Below, piece after piece: positions 16,192 through 25,224 of a DNA stretch of 64,000 nt (position 1 is the stretch's first letter; every line of letters begins with the position of its first letter). Origin of the DNA: Nostoc sp. NMS9 (GTDB taxonomy: Bacteria > Cyanobacteriota > Cyanobacteriia > Cyanobacteriales > Nostocaceae); NCBI RefSeq assembly GCF_017114995.1, contig NZ_JABXKL010000018.1, positions 20,304 to 84,303 on the forward strand. The letters are read 5' to 3'. Under the pieces are notes generated by a model. It made no database searches, was not told the origin of the DNA, and saw only the letters and a program-made list of their open reading frames with translations. A program made the translations under genes and the position numbers.

Positions 16192-17454
16192 ATGTTTCCA
16201 ACTGAACCGGCTGCTGTTAATAACGGCTTTGGCGCACTGCTAAAAAACCGTGGTTTTATGCTCCTGTGGATTGGGCAACTGCTATCCCAGTTAGCCGATA
16301 AGGTCTTCTTCGTTTTGCTGATTGCTCTGCTGGAGAACTACCCACCGCTTCCAGGGTTGGCACAAAACTCAATGTACTCAACCTTGATGCTGTCGTTTAC
16401 AATCCCAGCAATTTTGTTCGGCTCTGCTGGTGGTATCTTTGTTGACCGCTTGCCAAAAAAGCTGATTATGGTTGGCTCAGATATTGTGCGGGGAATATTG
16501 ACGCTGTGTCTTCCCTTATTGCCACGACAGTTCCTGATTTTGTTAATCCTGACTTTTGCCATTTCCACGGTGACGCAGTTTTTTGCACCAGCTGAACAAG
16601 CAGCGATTCCCTTGTTGGTGAAGCGAGAGAATTTGTTGGCAGCTAATGCGCTATTTAGCAGCACGATGATGGGAGCATTAATTGTTGGCTTTGCTATAGG
16701 AGAGCCGATTCTGAGTTTGGCGAAAAGCTGGATGGGAGAAGAATACGGTCAAGAGTTTGTGGTTGGTGGACTATACATATTATCGGCTGCAATTATGCAG
16801 CCAATAAAGTTTAAAGAACCCAAACGACCCAAGGAACATCGGGTATCAAATCACCCTTGGGCTGAATTCACCGAGAGCCTACGCTATCTCAAGAAAAATC
16901 CTTTGATCTTGAACGCCATGCTGCAACTGACAACTTTATATTGTGTGTTTGCAGCCTTAACAGTGCTGACGATTCGATTAGCCGAAGAGTTTGGTCTAAA
17001 AGAAAAACAGTTTGGCTTTTTCTTGGCAGCAGCAGGGGTGGGTATGGTATTTGGTGCGGCAATTCTAGGTAACTGGGGTGAGAAATTGCATCGCAAGCCC
17101 CTACCTTTAATTGGATTTTTGATGATGGCACTAGTTTTAGGGGTGTTCACTTTTACGCACAACTTGTTGCTGGCGCTAGGACTCTGTGCATTTTTGGGTG
17201 TAGGTGCTGCTTTAATTGGTGTCCCCATGCAAACTTTAATTCAACAGCAAACACCATCTACCATGCACGGTAAAGTATTTGGCTTTCAAAATCATGCTGT
17301 TAACATCGCTTTGGCCTTACCTCTGGCCATTACTGGACCATTAACTGATGTTCTGGGGTTGCGAATTGTGCTGGTAGGAATGAGTATTGTTGTCGTGGTT
17401 GTCGGTGTTTGGGCTTGGAAAAATACCCGCAAAGTCTTGCAAGACGTAATTTAA
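16192..17454 (+). CDS. MFS transporter (EntS/MFS_3-like drug or siderophore exporter)
   Basis: About 420 residues with twelve predicted membrane helices. The first helix begins near FMLLWIGQLLSQLADKVF, and the loop FVDRLPKKLIMVGSDIVRG is the conserved MFS motif A position. The family is that of EntS-like efflux carriers; substrate unknown. The start is taken at ATG 16192 (MFPTEPAAVNNGF). Upstream ATGs belong to the CCCCATG repeat and would add 19 residues of translated repeat. No clear Shine-Dalgarno. It is followed after 132 bases by ilvB on the same strand. Confidence 0.85.
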   Translation: MFPTEPAAVNNGFGALLKNRGFMLLWIGQLLSQLADKVFFVLLIALLENYPPLPGLAQNSMYSTLMLSFTIPAILFGSAGGIFVDRLPKKLIMVGSDIVRGILTLCLPLLPRQFLILLILTFAISTVTQFFAPAEQAAIPLLVKRENLLAANALFSSTMMGALIVGFAIGEPILSLAKSWMGEEYGQEFVVGGLYILSAAIMQPIKFKEPKRPKEHRVSNHPWAEFTESLRYLKKNPLILNAMLQLTTLYCVFAALTVLTIRLAEEFGLKEKQFGFFLAAAGVGMVFGAAILGNWGEKLHRKPLPLIGFLMMALVLGVFTFTHNLLLALGLCAFLGVGAALIGVPMQTLIQQQTPSTMHGKVFGFQNHAVNIALALPLAITGPLTDVLGLRIVLVGMSIVVVVVGVWAWKNTRKVLQDVI

Positions 17455-17586
17455 TTAATGTAGGCTAATAATCTAGCTTTATATTTAATATATAAAATTC
17501 CCGAAATTTAATTGAAGTTTTCAATTAAAATGAAATCTTAACTACAGAATTCAGCATTAACTTTAGCTATAGTCTGAGGTTTGACC

Positions 17587-19500
17587 GTGCGTTCACTAAG
17601 TGTCTCCGCTGGAGAATCGCTTTCCCCAATTAGTCTCCCACAAACCGAGAATCACAAACAGTCTCGTGCTTCTAGCCCGCCAGTCGTGCCCAAACGAGCA
17701 TCTGGCGGTTTTGCTCTGCTTGACAGCCTTCATCGCCACGGCGTTGATTATATTTTTGGTTATCCTGGTGGGGCAATTCTACCAATTTACGACGACCTAT
17801 ATAAGGTGGAAGCAACTGGTGCTATGAAGCACATTCTCGTGAGACACGAGCAAGGCGCAGCCCACGCCGCTGATGGTTATGCCCGTGCCACAGGCAAAGT
17901 AGGAGTATGCTTTGGTACTTCTGGTCCAGGAGCAACTAACTTGGTGACAGGCATCGCCACCGCCTACATGGATTCAATCCCGATGATTGTGGTTACAGGA
18001 CAGGTAGCACGTCCGTCGATTGGTACAGATGCGTTTCAGGAAACTGATATTTACGGGATTACCCTACCAATCGTCAAGCACTCTTATGTGGTGCGCGATC
18101 CCAAAGATATGGCGCGAATTGTCGCTGAAGCGTTCCACATCGCTAGCACTGGGCGTCCGGGGCCAGTTTTGATTGATGTCCCCAAAGATGTAGCTTTAGA
18201 AGAATTTGACTATGTACCTGTAAAACCAGGTTCAGTAAAGCTACGCGGTTATCGTCCCACTGTAAAGGGAAATCCCCGGCAAATTCATGCCGCGATCCAG
18301 TTGATTACTGAAAGTCGCCGTCCATTATTGTATGTGGGTGGTGGTGCGATCGCAGCTGGCGCTCATGAAGAAATCAAACAACTAGCTGAATTATTCGATA
18401 TCCCCGTCACCACAACCTTAATGGGGATCGGTGCCTTTGACGAACATCATCCCCTAGCTTTGGGAATGTTGGGGATGCACGGCACTGCTTACGCTAACTT
18501 CGCCGTTAGTGATTGTGACTTGTTGATTTGCGTTGGCGCTAGATTTGATGATCGCGTTACAGGCAAGTTAGACGAATTCGCCTCCCGCGCCAAAGTCATT
18601 CACATCGACATCGACCCGGCAGAAGTCGGCAAAAACCGCATTCCCGAAGTGCCCATCGTCGGCGATGTGCGGAATGTGTTAGTAGACTTGTTGCGTCGCT
18701 GTAAAGAAACAGGGATTAAGGCTACACCTAATCAAAACCAAGAGTGGCTGAATCTAATTAACCGTTGGCGCGAAGAGTATCCTCTAATAGTGCCGCAGCA
18801 TCCCGACAGTATTTCACCTCAAGAAGTAATTGTAGAAGTCAATAGCCAAGCACCCCACGCTTTCTACACCACAGATGTTGGACAACATCAAATGTGGGCA
18901 GCACAATTCCTGAAGAATGGCCCAAGGCGCTGGATTTCTAGCGCTGGTTTGGGAACGATGGGTTTTGGCTTACCTGCGGCAATGGGCGCGAAAGTAGCGT
19001 TTCCTGATGAAGAAGTCATCTGTATTAGCGGTGATGCTAGTTTCCAAATGTGTTTACAGGAACTAGGAACAATTTCACAGTATGGGATAAATGTCAAGAC
19101 AATAATTATCAACAACGGCTGGCAAGGGATGGTGCGCCAGTGGCAGCAAGCCTTCTATGGTGAACGTTACTCATGCTCCGACATGGAAGTAGGGATGCCA
19201 GACGTAGAGTTATTGGCAAAAGCTTATGGCATTAAGGGCATGGTAATCAGCGATCGCAGTCAATTAAAAGATGCGATCGCCGAAATGCTGGCACACAAAG
19301 GGCCAGTAATCTTAAATGTCCACGTCACCAGAGACGAAAACTGCTATCCAATGGTAGCTCCTGGTAAGAGCAACGCTCAAATGGTCGGCTTACAGAAGCA
19401 AGCACCGAAAGCGGCAGCCGAGCCAGTGTATTGTAGCCATTGCAATGCTAAAAATGCTCCTACCCACAATTTCTGTGCTGAGTGTGGGACGAAGCTGTAA
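17587..19500 (+). CDS. ilvB: Acetolactate synthase large subunit (ThDP-dependent) with C-terminal zinc ribbon
   Basis: First common step of branched-chain amino acid synthesis: two pyruvate give acetolactate. Complete three-domain ThDP enzyme: [14 protein letters not shown] and the catalytic Glu in [38 protein letters not shown] domain; the C-terminal ThDP motif [16 protein letters not shown]...NNGW. The start is taken as GTG 17587, seven bases after GAGG (17576-17579); a TTG at 17581 is too close. Unusual end: the last 23 residues form a four-cysteine zinc-ribbon-like motif, [10 protein letters not shown]...FCAECGTKL. The regulatory small subunit (ilvN) is not nearby. Confidence 0.95.
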   Translation: MRSLSVSAGESLSPISLPQTENHKQSRASSPPVVPKRASGGFALLDSLHRHGVDYIFGYPGGAILPIYDDLYKVEATGAMKHILVRHEQGAAHAADGYARATGKVGVCFGTSGPGATNLVTGIATAYMDSIPMIVVTGQVARPSIGTDAFQETDIYGITLPIVKHSYVVRDPKDMARIVAEAFHIASTGRPGPVLIDVPKDVALEEFDYVPVKPGSVKLRGYRPTVKGNPRQIHAAIQLITESRRPLLYVGGGAIAAGAHEEIKQLAELFDIPVTTTLMGIGAFDEHHPLALGMLGMHGTAYANFAVSDCDLLICVGARFDDRVTGKLDEFASRAKVIHIDIDPAEVGKNRIPEVPIVGDVRNVLVDLLRRCKETGIKATPNQNQEWLNLINRWREEYPLIVPQHPDSISPQEVIVEVNSQAPHAFYTTDVGQHQMWAAQFLKNGPRRWISSAGLGTMGFGLPAAMGAKVAFPDEEVICISGDASFQMCLQELGTISQYGINVKTIIINNGWQGMVRQWQQAFYGERYSCSDMEVGMPDVELLAKAYGIKGMVISDRSQLKDAIAEMLAHKGPVILNVHVTRDENCYPMVAPGKSNAQMVGLQKQAPKAAAEPVYCSHCNAKNAPTHNFCAECGTKL

Positions 19501-19607
19501 CGCTTTTTGATAATTCAGACTAGAGAGGTAGGGGAGCAAGGAGAAGGGGAGAAAGATGCAGGAATTCCCCCTAATTCCTGCCCCCTTTCCTCTTGCGTAG
19601 GCATCGC

Positions 19608-19763
19608 TTAATCTTCCTGATTAAGTTGAGGTAAAAAGATATTTCCTAAGTAATTCACTAAATCGCTTTGACTGTTGGAATCTAACAGCGCCTCCTGTTT
19701 CTTTGCTCGTTCTTCTCCCTTTTGCAGAATCCGAATGTCTTGGTAAATCATAGATTCTTGCAT
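19608..19763 (-). CDS. Small protein, possibly a leftover tail of an Rpn/PD-(D/E)XK-type protein
   Basis: 51 residues from ATG 19761-19763, with a good Shine-Dalgarno (AGAGAGG) six bases upstream. MQESMIYQDIRILQKGEE resembles the C-terminal ESxIYQxIxxEG segment of cyanobacterial Rpn-family nucleases (DUF4351 type). The nuclease part is absent, so this is either a remnant or a small free-standing protein. Charged and soluble. Confidence 0.45.
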   Translation of the reverse strand: MQESMIYQDIRILQKGEERAKKQEALLDSNSQSDLVNYLGNIFLPQLNQED

Positions 19764-20344
19764 AATTTCCTCTCTGAAAAGGTGTGTAATCAAATTTTTG
19801 TCAAACCGTAAACCAGCTAAAACCTTTACACAAGCTGAGATATTCTGAAAACTACTTCATCAAACTTAGTTTTTATTAAAAGTTCATATACTTTTTGGTT
19901 TAGTTAGTTAAATATGCGAGTTAGAGTTGATTTTATATAAATCGGCTTTTTTAAAAATTTCAGTAACATTGCTCTTTTATTAACAAGTTAAATATAACTA
20001 AAATATTAATAGTTGTGCTGGCTTAGTTGATTAAAAAACGTCAATTATTCCAGGTGTATCTATTTGCTTCTCTTTCAGGCAGATTCAGTAGTCTTAAAAT
20101 AACCGCTCTCTTTGTTTTTACAAAAGAGAGTTTAGCTTCCCCTTGATTGAGGGAAGTTAGATTGTTGTTAGCGAATTAATGTATTAAGCATTAATAGTCT
20201 GTTCATTTGGAAATCGCTGTGTTCAAGTTTTCTTGGACAACAGCGTCATGATTTCTATTGGAAAATTGCAGTTTTATTTCTAACTGAGAACAAACACAAC
20301 TTCTTTAAGCTTTGAATATTTATCAACCCATTTTACCAATCCCC
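19764..20344. other. AT-rich intergenic region
   Basis: 581 bases, no recognisable gene or RNA. A hairpin-like AACCGCTCTC...GAGAGTT is at about 20099-20134. Confidence 0.5.
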
Positions 20345-20656
20345 ATGCAACAATATATTTCTCATTTGCTCATATTGGTATTAGGAACAAGTTCAACTTT
20401 CCTCGTTACTCCATGTCAAGCTCAAACTCCGGTAAAAACCAACAGTCAAAATCCTGAGAATGTTACTTCCATATCTTCAAGTTCACCTTCGGCTAACCAA
20501 TTGAGTGATTTTGCCAATTCTACTAATACTAATAGCAAACCACCTCTCCTTTCTGAGGCAACTAATAACTCTTCTGCCAATATAACAGCCTCTAAGCCTC
20601 GTCCACGGGTTCCTATATTCAGCAGAATTTTTGCTACACCTTCGATGCAGCAATAA
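20345..20656 (+). CDS. Small secreted Ser/Asn-rich protein
   Basis: 103 residues from ATG 20345 (MQQYISHLLILVLG); a TTG at 20312 would add 11 residues. A signal peptide with likely cleavage after CQA (TPCQA-QTPVK) is followed by a disordered Ser/Asn/Thr-rich region and ends in PRPRVPIFSRIFATPSMQQ. I do not recognise a family. It is probably an exported or envelope protein. A hairpin about 90 bases downstream (20745-20784) fits a transcript end. Confidence 0.5.
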   Translation: MQQYISHLLILVLGTSSTFLVTPCQAQTPVKTNSQNPENVTSISSSSPSANQLSDFANSTNTNSKPPLLSEATNNSSANITASKPRPRVPIFSRIFATPSMQQ

Positions 20657-20744
20657 TTAGCGGCTAAACATTTAGTTTACTTGCTTGGGTTGAGCGGAAT
20701 TTGCATTCATACGTTACATATAACATTACCTAGTGAAAATACTA

Positions 20745-20784
20745 CCCCAGCAAGAGGGATTCTAATTGTTCTCTCTTGTTGGGG
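20745..20784 (+). terminator. Stem-loop, probable terminator
   Basis: CCCCAGCAAGAG (20745-20756) pairs with CTCTTGTTGGGG (20773-20784), twelve pairs with one G-U type mismatch. No long U-tract. Confidence 0.45.
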
Positions 20785-20868
20785 TGGGACGAATATCATC
20801 TATAGCTGTTCTCGTTTGTATGCAACAGAGATTTGGTGAAATTAAATATGCGTTATCCAGAAACCTTT

Positions 20869-20895
20869 TAGAGACGTAGCAGTGCTACGTTTCTA
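20869..20895. repeat. GAGACGTNGC palindromic repeat, copy 2
   Basis: TAGAGACGTAGC-AGT-GCTACGTTTCTA, one mismatch. It lies between the small secreted gene and the MITE. Confidence 0.7.
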
Positions 20896-20920
20896 CATTC
20901 TTTTTCACTTATATCTATAT

Positions 20921-21080
20921 ACTTGCATGAATCAATGAGCTTTCACCCTAAATCCCTCTCCCAAGCTTGGGAGAGGGACTTTGAAATTGGCTCCCCTTCT
21001 TCCAAAATTGGGAGAAGGGGTTGGGGGATTTAGCAAGATCCCGCAGGGTGGGCAAATTTTGCATTTGTGCAAGAGGTCTA
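20921..21080 (-). mobile_element. MITE-like element A, copy 2 (inverted relative to copy 1)
   Basis: About 160 bp. On the minus strand it starts TAGACCTCTTGCACAAATGC and ends CTCATTGATTCATGCAAGT, matching both ends of 15303-15420. It carries an extra internal CCCCTTCTCCC/GGGAGAAGGGG hairpin and a GCAGGGTGGGC piece. It ends five bases from the egtD stop. Confidence 0.72.
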
Positions 21081-21085
21081 ATGCT

Positions 21086-22120
21086 TTATGCTTGCAGCTG
21101 ACAGAGCATTAAGCCAAACCATTGATTTGGATCTCTCCACACATGAAGAGGTAATAAACCTTGTGCAGTTAGTTGCTGTTTGATATTATTAAGGTCAAAT
21201 TTGCGGGAAATTTCAGTGAGGATAGTCTCACCTAGTGCAAAATTAACCTTAAGATTAAGAGCGCGTAATTCTACAATTTGCGATCGCAGGCTGCGTAAAT
21301 GCATTTCTATTTGATGCTCGCTTTCATTATAAAATGCCCGATGTTCAAACTGGGTGGTGTCAAAGTTACCCTCAAACCGCTGATTTAAATGTTCCAGCAT
21401 ATTGAGGTTAAATGCAGCTGTCACTCCCTGGCTGTCGTTATAAGCTGGTTCCAAAATCTGTTTTGACTTTCGTAAATCTATCCCCAATAAAAAATACTCA
21501 CCTACTTCTAGAGCATTGGTAATTTGAGAGAAGAACACATTACACTCATCAGGGGTAAGATTACCTAAACTGCTACCAATAAAACAAATCATCCGACTGG
21601 GTAATTGCGTCGGTAGGAGTTTTGCAAGGGCTAATTCATAGGTTCCCGCTAGTGCATAAACTTGGAGTAAGGGATAATCTTCTAATAACTGCTTGGCACT
21701 ACTTTCCAACATACCTGCACATACATCAATTGGTAGGTAATGCAGAGGATAGCTTAGTTGCTGGTAGGCATCTAGTAAAATGCGGGTTTTACTAGAACTG
21801 CCACTACCAAGTTCTACCAATTCACAAACGCCAGTTATCTTGGCAATTTCACCAGCATACTGCTGTAAAATGGTTGTTTCTGTGCGTGTAAGATAATATT
21901 CTGGTAAATCACAGATTTGCTCAAACAGATCGGAACCACGGTCATCATAAAAGTAACAAGGGGGTAGAGATTTAGGTGTTTGAGTTAATCCCTTCACTAC
22001 ATCACTCCCAGCACTAGGTGCAACTATTTGAGTTGCTCCTATCAAACGCTCTATCTGCAAGCGTTTTTCAACGCTGCTTTGAGAAGTAACCTTGCTGTTA
22101 ACAGCTTTAGATATCGACAT
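21086..22120 (-). CDS. egtD: L-histidine N-alpha-methyltransferase EgtD
   Basis: SAM-dependent enzyme that trimethylates histidine to hercynine, the first step of ergothioneine synthesis. 344 residues, typical length. Motifs: LPPCYFYDDRGSDLFEQIC at the N-terminus, LPEYYLTRTE, VELGSGSSSKTRILLDA (SAM loop), PIDVCAGMLE, FIGSSLGNL and the C-terminal WFGLMLCQ. GGAGG lies six bases before the ATG. Immediately upstream are remnants of egtB and egtC, so this is the last intact gene of an ergothioneine operon. Unless egtB is elsewhere, its product would be hercynine or its function would depend on another locus. Confidence 0.93.
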   Translation of the reverse strand: MSISKAVNSKVTSQSSVEKRLQIERLIGATQIVAPSAGSDVVKGLTQTPKSLPPCYFYDDRGSDLFEQICDLPEYYLTRTETTILQQYAGEIAKITGVCELVELGSGSSSKTRILLDAYQQLSYPLHYLPIDVCAGMLESSAKQLLEDYPLLQVYALAGTYELALAKLLPTQLPSRMICFIGSSLGNLTPDECNVFFSQITNALEVGEYFLLGIDLRKSKQILEPAYNDSQGVTAAFNLNMLEHLNQRFEGNFDTTQFEHRAFYNESEHQIEMHLRSLRSQIVELRALNLKVNFALGETILTEISRKFDLNNIKQQLTAQGLLPLHVWRDPNQWFGLMLCQLQA

Positions 22121-22284
22121 GAAACCTCCGTTTGTTCAGCGTAATAGGTTACTTTGATAGCAGACCTTTACCCCAATCAGTGAAACACATAGCCATAGCT
22201 AATAAAACCATGCCTAAGCAATATAGCTTAAGCTTTAAAGCTGTTTTTCGGCATTTTCCCATTAGAATAATAGCAAGTAAGCAC

Positions 22285-22456
22285 CTAAGTTCTATGTTCT
22301 AGCAGTGATAAAGACTCGAGATAGGTAATATGAGCCAACAGCAAATCAAGTCAGAATGAGGTTGACTAGAGAATGTAGCTTCGTCCATATCCTGGAATAG
22401 CGCAAAAGTTTTCGAGCGACATTTATCGAAGGCTTGAGAAATAGCCTTTTTCACAC
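22285..22456 (-). pseudogene. egtB: egtB remnant (N-terminal stub of the hercynine sulfoxide synthase gene)
   Basis: EgtB joins hercynine to a sulfur donor using iron and oxygen; it is normally about 400 residues. Here only about 60 remain: a GTG start overlapping the egtC stop (TAGTG), then KKAISQAFDKCRSKTFALF and QDMDEATFSSQPHSD, the start of the DinB-like domain. A frameshift follows: AHITYLESLSLLEHRT, matching the family's GHIxYxESLWLLE, is read in the next frame to a TAG at 22285. The FGE-sulfatase catalytic domain is gone. Clear pseudogene. Confidence 0.7.
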
Positions 22457-23351
22457 TAGATTTGCTCAATTTGGATCTCACAGTCTGCTCCCACACTAAT
22501 GATGCTATTTTCTGGGCAAGCAATCCAATTACCTATAAATAAAGGTTCAGACGCAATAATTACGGATTGTGGGAAAGTCGGATCATCTCGTATCCAGTAA
22601 AAAGATCGAGGTGGTGAAGTGGTAGCAAAACGAGAGGCTATCAGGCGATGTCCGTCACTAAAGATTACATTGAGTGAGGCTTCTACTTGATAGCATTTTG
22701 CCATCTCTAAAAGCGTTAATAATGTGCTGCATAAAGCATATTCTGGAGGTCAATGTTTGTTAATTTGACTTTGTGAAAGTAACAATGCAAAAATGTGTTC
22801 GGAGTCAGTACTACCATTAATTTTTTCGTAAAAATCTTGGGTTAAAGTGCTGCGGATTTTTCTGTGTAATATTTTGCGGAAATTCTCGATTCGTCCATTG
22901 TGAATAAATAGCTGTTGTTGATGGTTAAAAGGCTGACAATTGGCAAAATCTACGGCTTGTCCTAGTGTAGCACTGCGGACATAAGCAAGTACACACTTTG
23001 ATTCAACGTAATGACTGAGACTGGGTAGGTTTATATCATTCCAAATAGGCAGGGTATTTTTGTAGATAAAAGGGCTAGTACGCGACGGCGGAAATAGAGC
23101 AACCATTTAAAATCTTTAAAAAGCCCATTCCATAATACTTTTGACTTTTGACTTTTGACTTTTGACTTCCGCCTTGCGGTACTAGTATCTTTTTGAATAT
23201 GATACCAACCTACACCAAAGCCATCTGCATTTACTACCCCAGAGGTCATTTCGCAGGGTTGATAACTCTGGACTATGAGTGAGTGTTCTGGTTTATACAG
23301 AAGATGTTCTAAAGAAACAGGCGAACCGAGGTAAGCAAGTAAACGGCACAT
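22456..23351 (-). pseudogene. egtC: egtC, broken by a 107-bp insertion and a nonsense codon
   Basis: EgtC is a class II (Ntn) glutamine amidotransferase-fold hydrolase that removes the glutamate moiety in ergothioneine synthesis. The ATG at 23349-23351 gives [19 protein letters not shown] with the nucleophile Cys2. The frame continues to [11 protein letters not shown], is broken by the insertion at 23079-23185, resumes as [19 protein letters not shown]...CVLAYVRSAT...LFIHNGRIENF, meets an in-frame TGA at 22750-22752, and continues PPEYALCSTLLTLLEMAKC to GADCEIQIEQI and TAG at 22456. Without the lesions it would be about 262 residues, the normal length. Confidence 0.88.
23075..23185. mobile_element. 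MITE-like element B, copy 1, inside egtC
   Basis: Flanked by CTAG on both sides (23075-23078 and 23182-23185). Ends are TACGCGACGGCGGAA and TTCCGCCTTGCGGTA, imperfect inverted repeats. The interior has four to five TTTGACT heptamers (23149-23168). Removing 107 bases (element plus one CTAG) exactly rejoins the egtC codons ...KDT-S-PFIY..., which argues for a 4-bp CTAG target duplication. Confidence 0.8.
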
Positions 23352-23352
23352 T

Positions 23353-24114
23353 ATGAATATTCCACCTTCTATTAACACAATTATTGGGCAACAGCCTTAC
23401 CCGCTTTTATTCACTATCATTAGTGGTTCCCACTTATATGGTTTTCCTTCGCCTGATTCTGATTATGACTTACGTGGTGTGCATATTTTACCAGTTCAAG
23501 AAGTAGTGGGATTAGAGACTGGGAATGAAACTATTGAAGTTTCAGAATTTCGTGAATCTTTAGAAATTGATTTAGTCACTCATGATGTAAAAAAATTCTT
23601 TTTGATGCTACTTAAAAAGAATGGTTATGTGTTAGAACAACTATATTCACCTTTAATAGTAACAACTTCAATCGAACATGAGGAATTAAAATCTATTGCA
23701 AAAAATTGTATTACCCGTCATCATAGCTACCACTATATTGGTTTTTCTGCAACACAATGGAAACTTTTTCAAAAAGAAAATACGCATCGACTCAAGCCAT
23801 TACTTTATGTCTATCGAGTTCTATTGACTGGAATTTATCTGATGCAAACAGGGGTAGTTGAAGCTAATTTAATTAAGCTCAATGAGGTTTTTAATTTACC
23901 ATATATTCCTGATTTAATCGCTCAAAAGCTAGCAGGTACAGAAAGGTCGATTTTATCAGATATTAATGTAGCTTTTCATCAAACAGAGTATCAACGTCTG
24001 TGTAATAAGTTGCAGGAGGCGTATGAATCTAGCACCTTACCTGAAGTACCTTCAGCTAAGGTGGCTTTGCATAATTTGTTAGTACGCCTGAGAGCAAAGA
24101 GTTATGAATTATGA
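23353..24114 (+). CDS. Nucleotidyltransferase superfamily protein (COG3541-like)
   Basis: 253 residues. [20 protein letters not shown] near the N-terminus is the GSxxxGxxxxxSDxD signature of polymerase-beta-type nucleotidyltransferases; the remainder ([18 protein letters not shown], then a long helical part) fits the stand-alone COG3541 group, whose substrate is unknown. The third Asp appears to be in EIDLVTHD. Its ATG is one base away from the egtC ATG on the opposite strand, so the two genes share a start region and neither can have an ordinary promoter between them. Confidence 0.8.
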   Translation: MNIPPSINTIIGQQPYPLLFTIISGSHLYGFPSPDSDYDLRGVHILPVQEVVGLETGNETIEVSEFRESLEIDLVTHDVKKFFLMLLKKNGYVLEQLYSPLIVTTSIEHEELKSIAKNCITRHHSYHYIGFSATQWKLFQKENTHRLKPLLYVYRVLLTGIYLMQTGVVEANLIKLNEVFNLPYIPDLIAQKLAGTERSILSDINVAFHQTEYQRLCNKLQEAYESSTLPEVPSAKVALHNLLVRLRAKSYEL

Positions 24115-24202
24115 GTTCTTGACTCTTAAATTTTAGATTTTTTAAAAAAGAAAATTTTCCAATATTAATTTTTGATTCTGCGTTGACTAGAGAGTAGCGG
24201 TA

Positions 24203-24568
24203 CTAATTTGTTTGTGTCTTAATAGGTAAGACGATTACAAACTCTGTTCCTTGTTCGAGTTCAGATATTACTTCTATTTTACCTTAATGTTTGTCAACTA
24301 TCTGATAATAAATACTTAAACCTAAGCCAGTACCTTTACCCACTGGCTTAGTTGTGAAAAAAGGGTCAAACAGTTTATTTTTAATCTCTGATGGAATTCC
24401 ATAACCGTTATCTCTGATTGCTACTTTGATATAAATATCATCTATATTTATTGTATCTATAATAATTTGTTTACTTTTAACTGAATGAGCTTTTTGATCT
24501 AGCAGAGCATCTATCGCATTACTCAGAATATTCATAAACACCTGATTTAGTTGTACTGGGTAACACAA
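24203..24568 (-). pseudogene. Histidine kinase fragment (HATPase domain only), with in-frame stop
   Basis: Reads CYPVQLNQVFMNILSNAIDA (N-box), IRDNGYGIP (G1), PFFTTKPVGKGTGLGLSI (F and G2 boxes) and YQIVDKH, then a TAA at 24284-24286, then continues in the same frame with GKIEVISELEQGTEFVIVLP to TAG at 24203. The sensor and phosphoacceptor parts are missing: upstream of about 24590 the sequence no longer looks coding. A truncated kinase with a nonsense codon. Confidence 0.8.
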
Positions 24569-24718
24569 TTTCCCGGAGGGAGGGTTTTGCGTAATAAAAG
24601 CTCTTAGAGGTCTTTTGATTGGGCTAATTAGGCAGACACTATATGAGCGGTTGAATTCAGGTTAAAAAAGAGTAAATTCAGCCTCCAAAAAATGGAGTTA
24701 CGAGTTAAGAATTTTTCA

Positions 24719-24755
24719 CTCCTAACTCCTAACTCCTAACTTCTAACTTCTAACT
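24719..24755. repeat. CTCCTAA/CTTCTAA heptamer tandem repeat
   Basis: CTCCTAACTCCTAACTCC followed by TTCTAAC units, about five copies, at the 3' side of the DUF423 gene. Confidence 0.75.
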
Positions 24756-24758
24756 TTT

Positions 24759-25139
24759 TTACAACTTCAAATTCCAAGCAGCAAAAACTAAAGCACCCCA
24801 ACCTGCAAGAAAGGCTGTGCCGCCTAGTGGTGCGATCGCTCCTAAGGATTTAATACCGGTTAAGCTAAGGGCGTACAAGCTACCTGAGAAAATAGCAATG
24901 CCAATGATAAACAGCAATCCACTGGCTACGAGAGTAGGTTGAGGGGACTCGGTACGACTAATTAGTATTGCTACTAAGAAAAGTGCTAGAGCATGATACA
25001 TTTGGTAACGAGCGCCAGTTTCAAAAATTTCTAGCGATCGCTCACTAATCTTTTCTCGCAAGGCATGGGAAGCAAAAGCACCAGCAGCAACTGACAAACC
25101 GCCTAAAATGGCAGCTACGCTCAAAAAAATCTGCGTCAT
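24759..25139 (-). CDS. DUF423 (YgdD/TMEM256-like) small membrane protein
   Basis: About 126 residues from ATG 25137-25139 (MTQIFLSVAAILGG); an upstream start would add ten residues. Four hydrophobic helices. The SVAAGAFASHALREKISE segment and the YHALALFLVAI helix are hallmarks of the family. The function is unknown. Preceded on the same strand by the 159-residue membrane protein gene, separated by a GGTCATT tandem-repeat tract (25168-25198). Confidence 0.88.
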   Translation of the reverse strand: MTQIFLSVAAILGGLSVAAGAFASHALREKISERSLEIFETGARYQMYHALALFLVAILISRTESPQPTLVASGLLFIIGIAIFSGSLYALSLTGIKSLGAIAPLGGTAFLAGWGALVFAAWNLKL

Positions 25140-25224
25140 TAGACCTAACCGTAAGTTGAAGATCGTCATTGGTCATTGGTCATTGGTCATTAGTAAATAA
25201 CAAATGACAAAGGACAAATGATAA

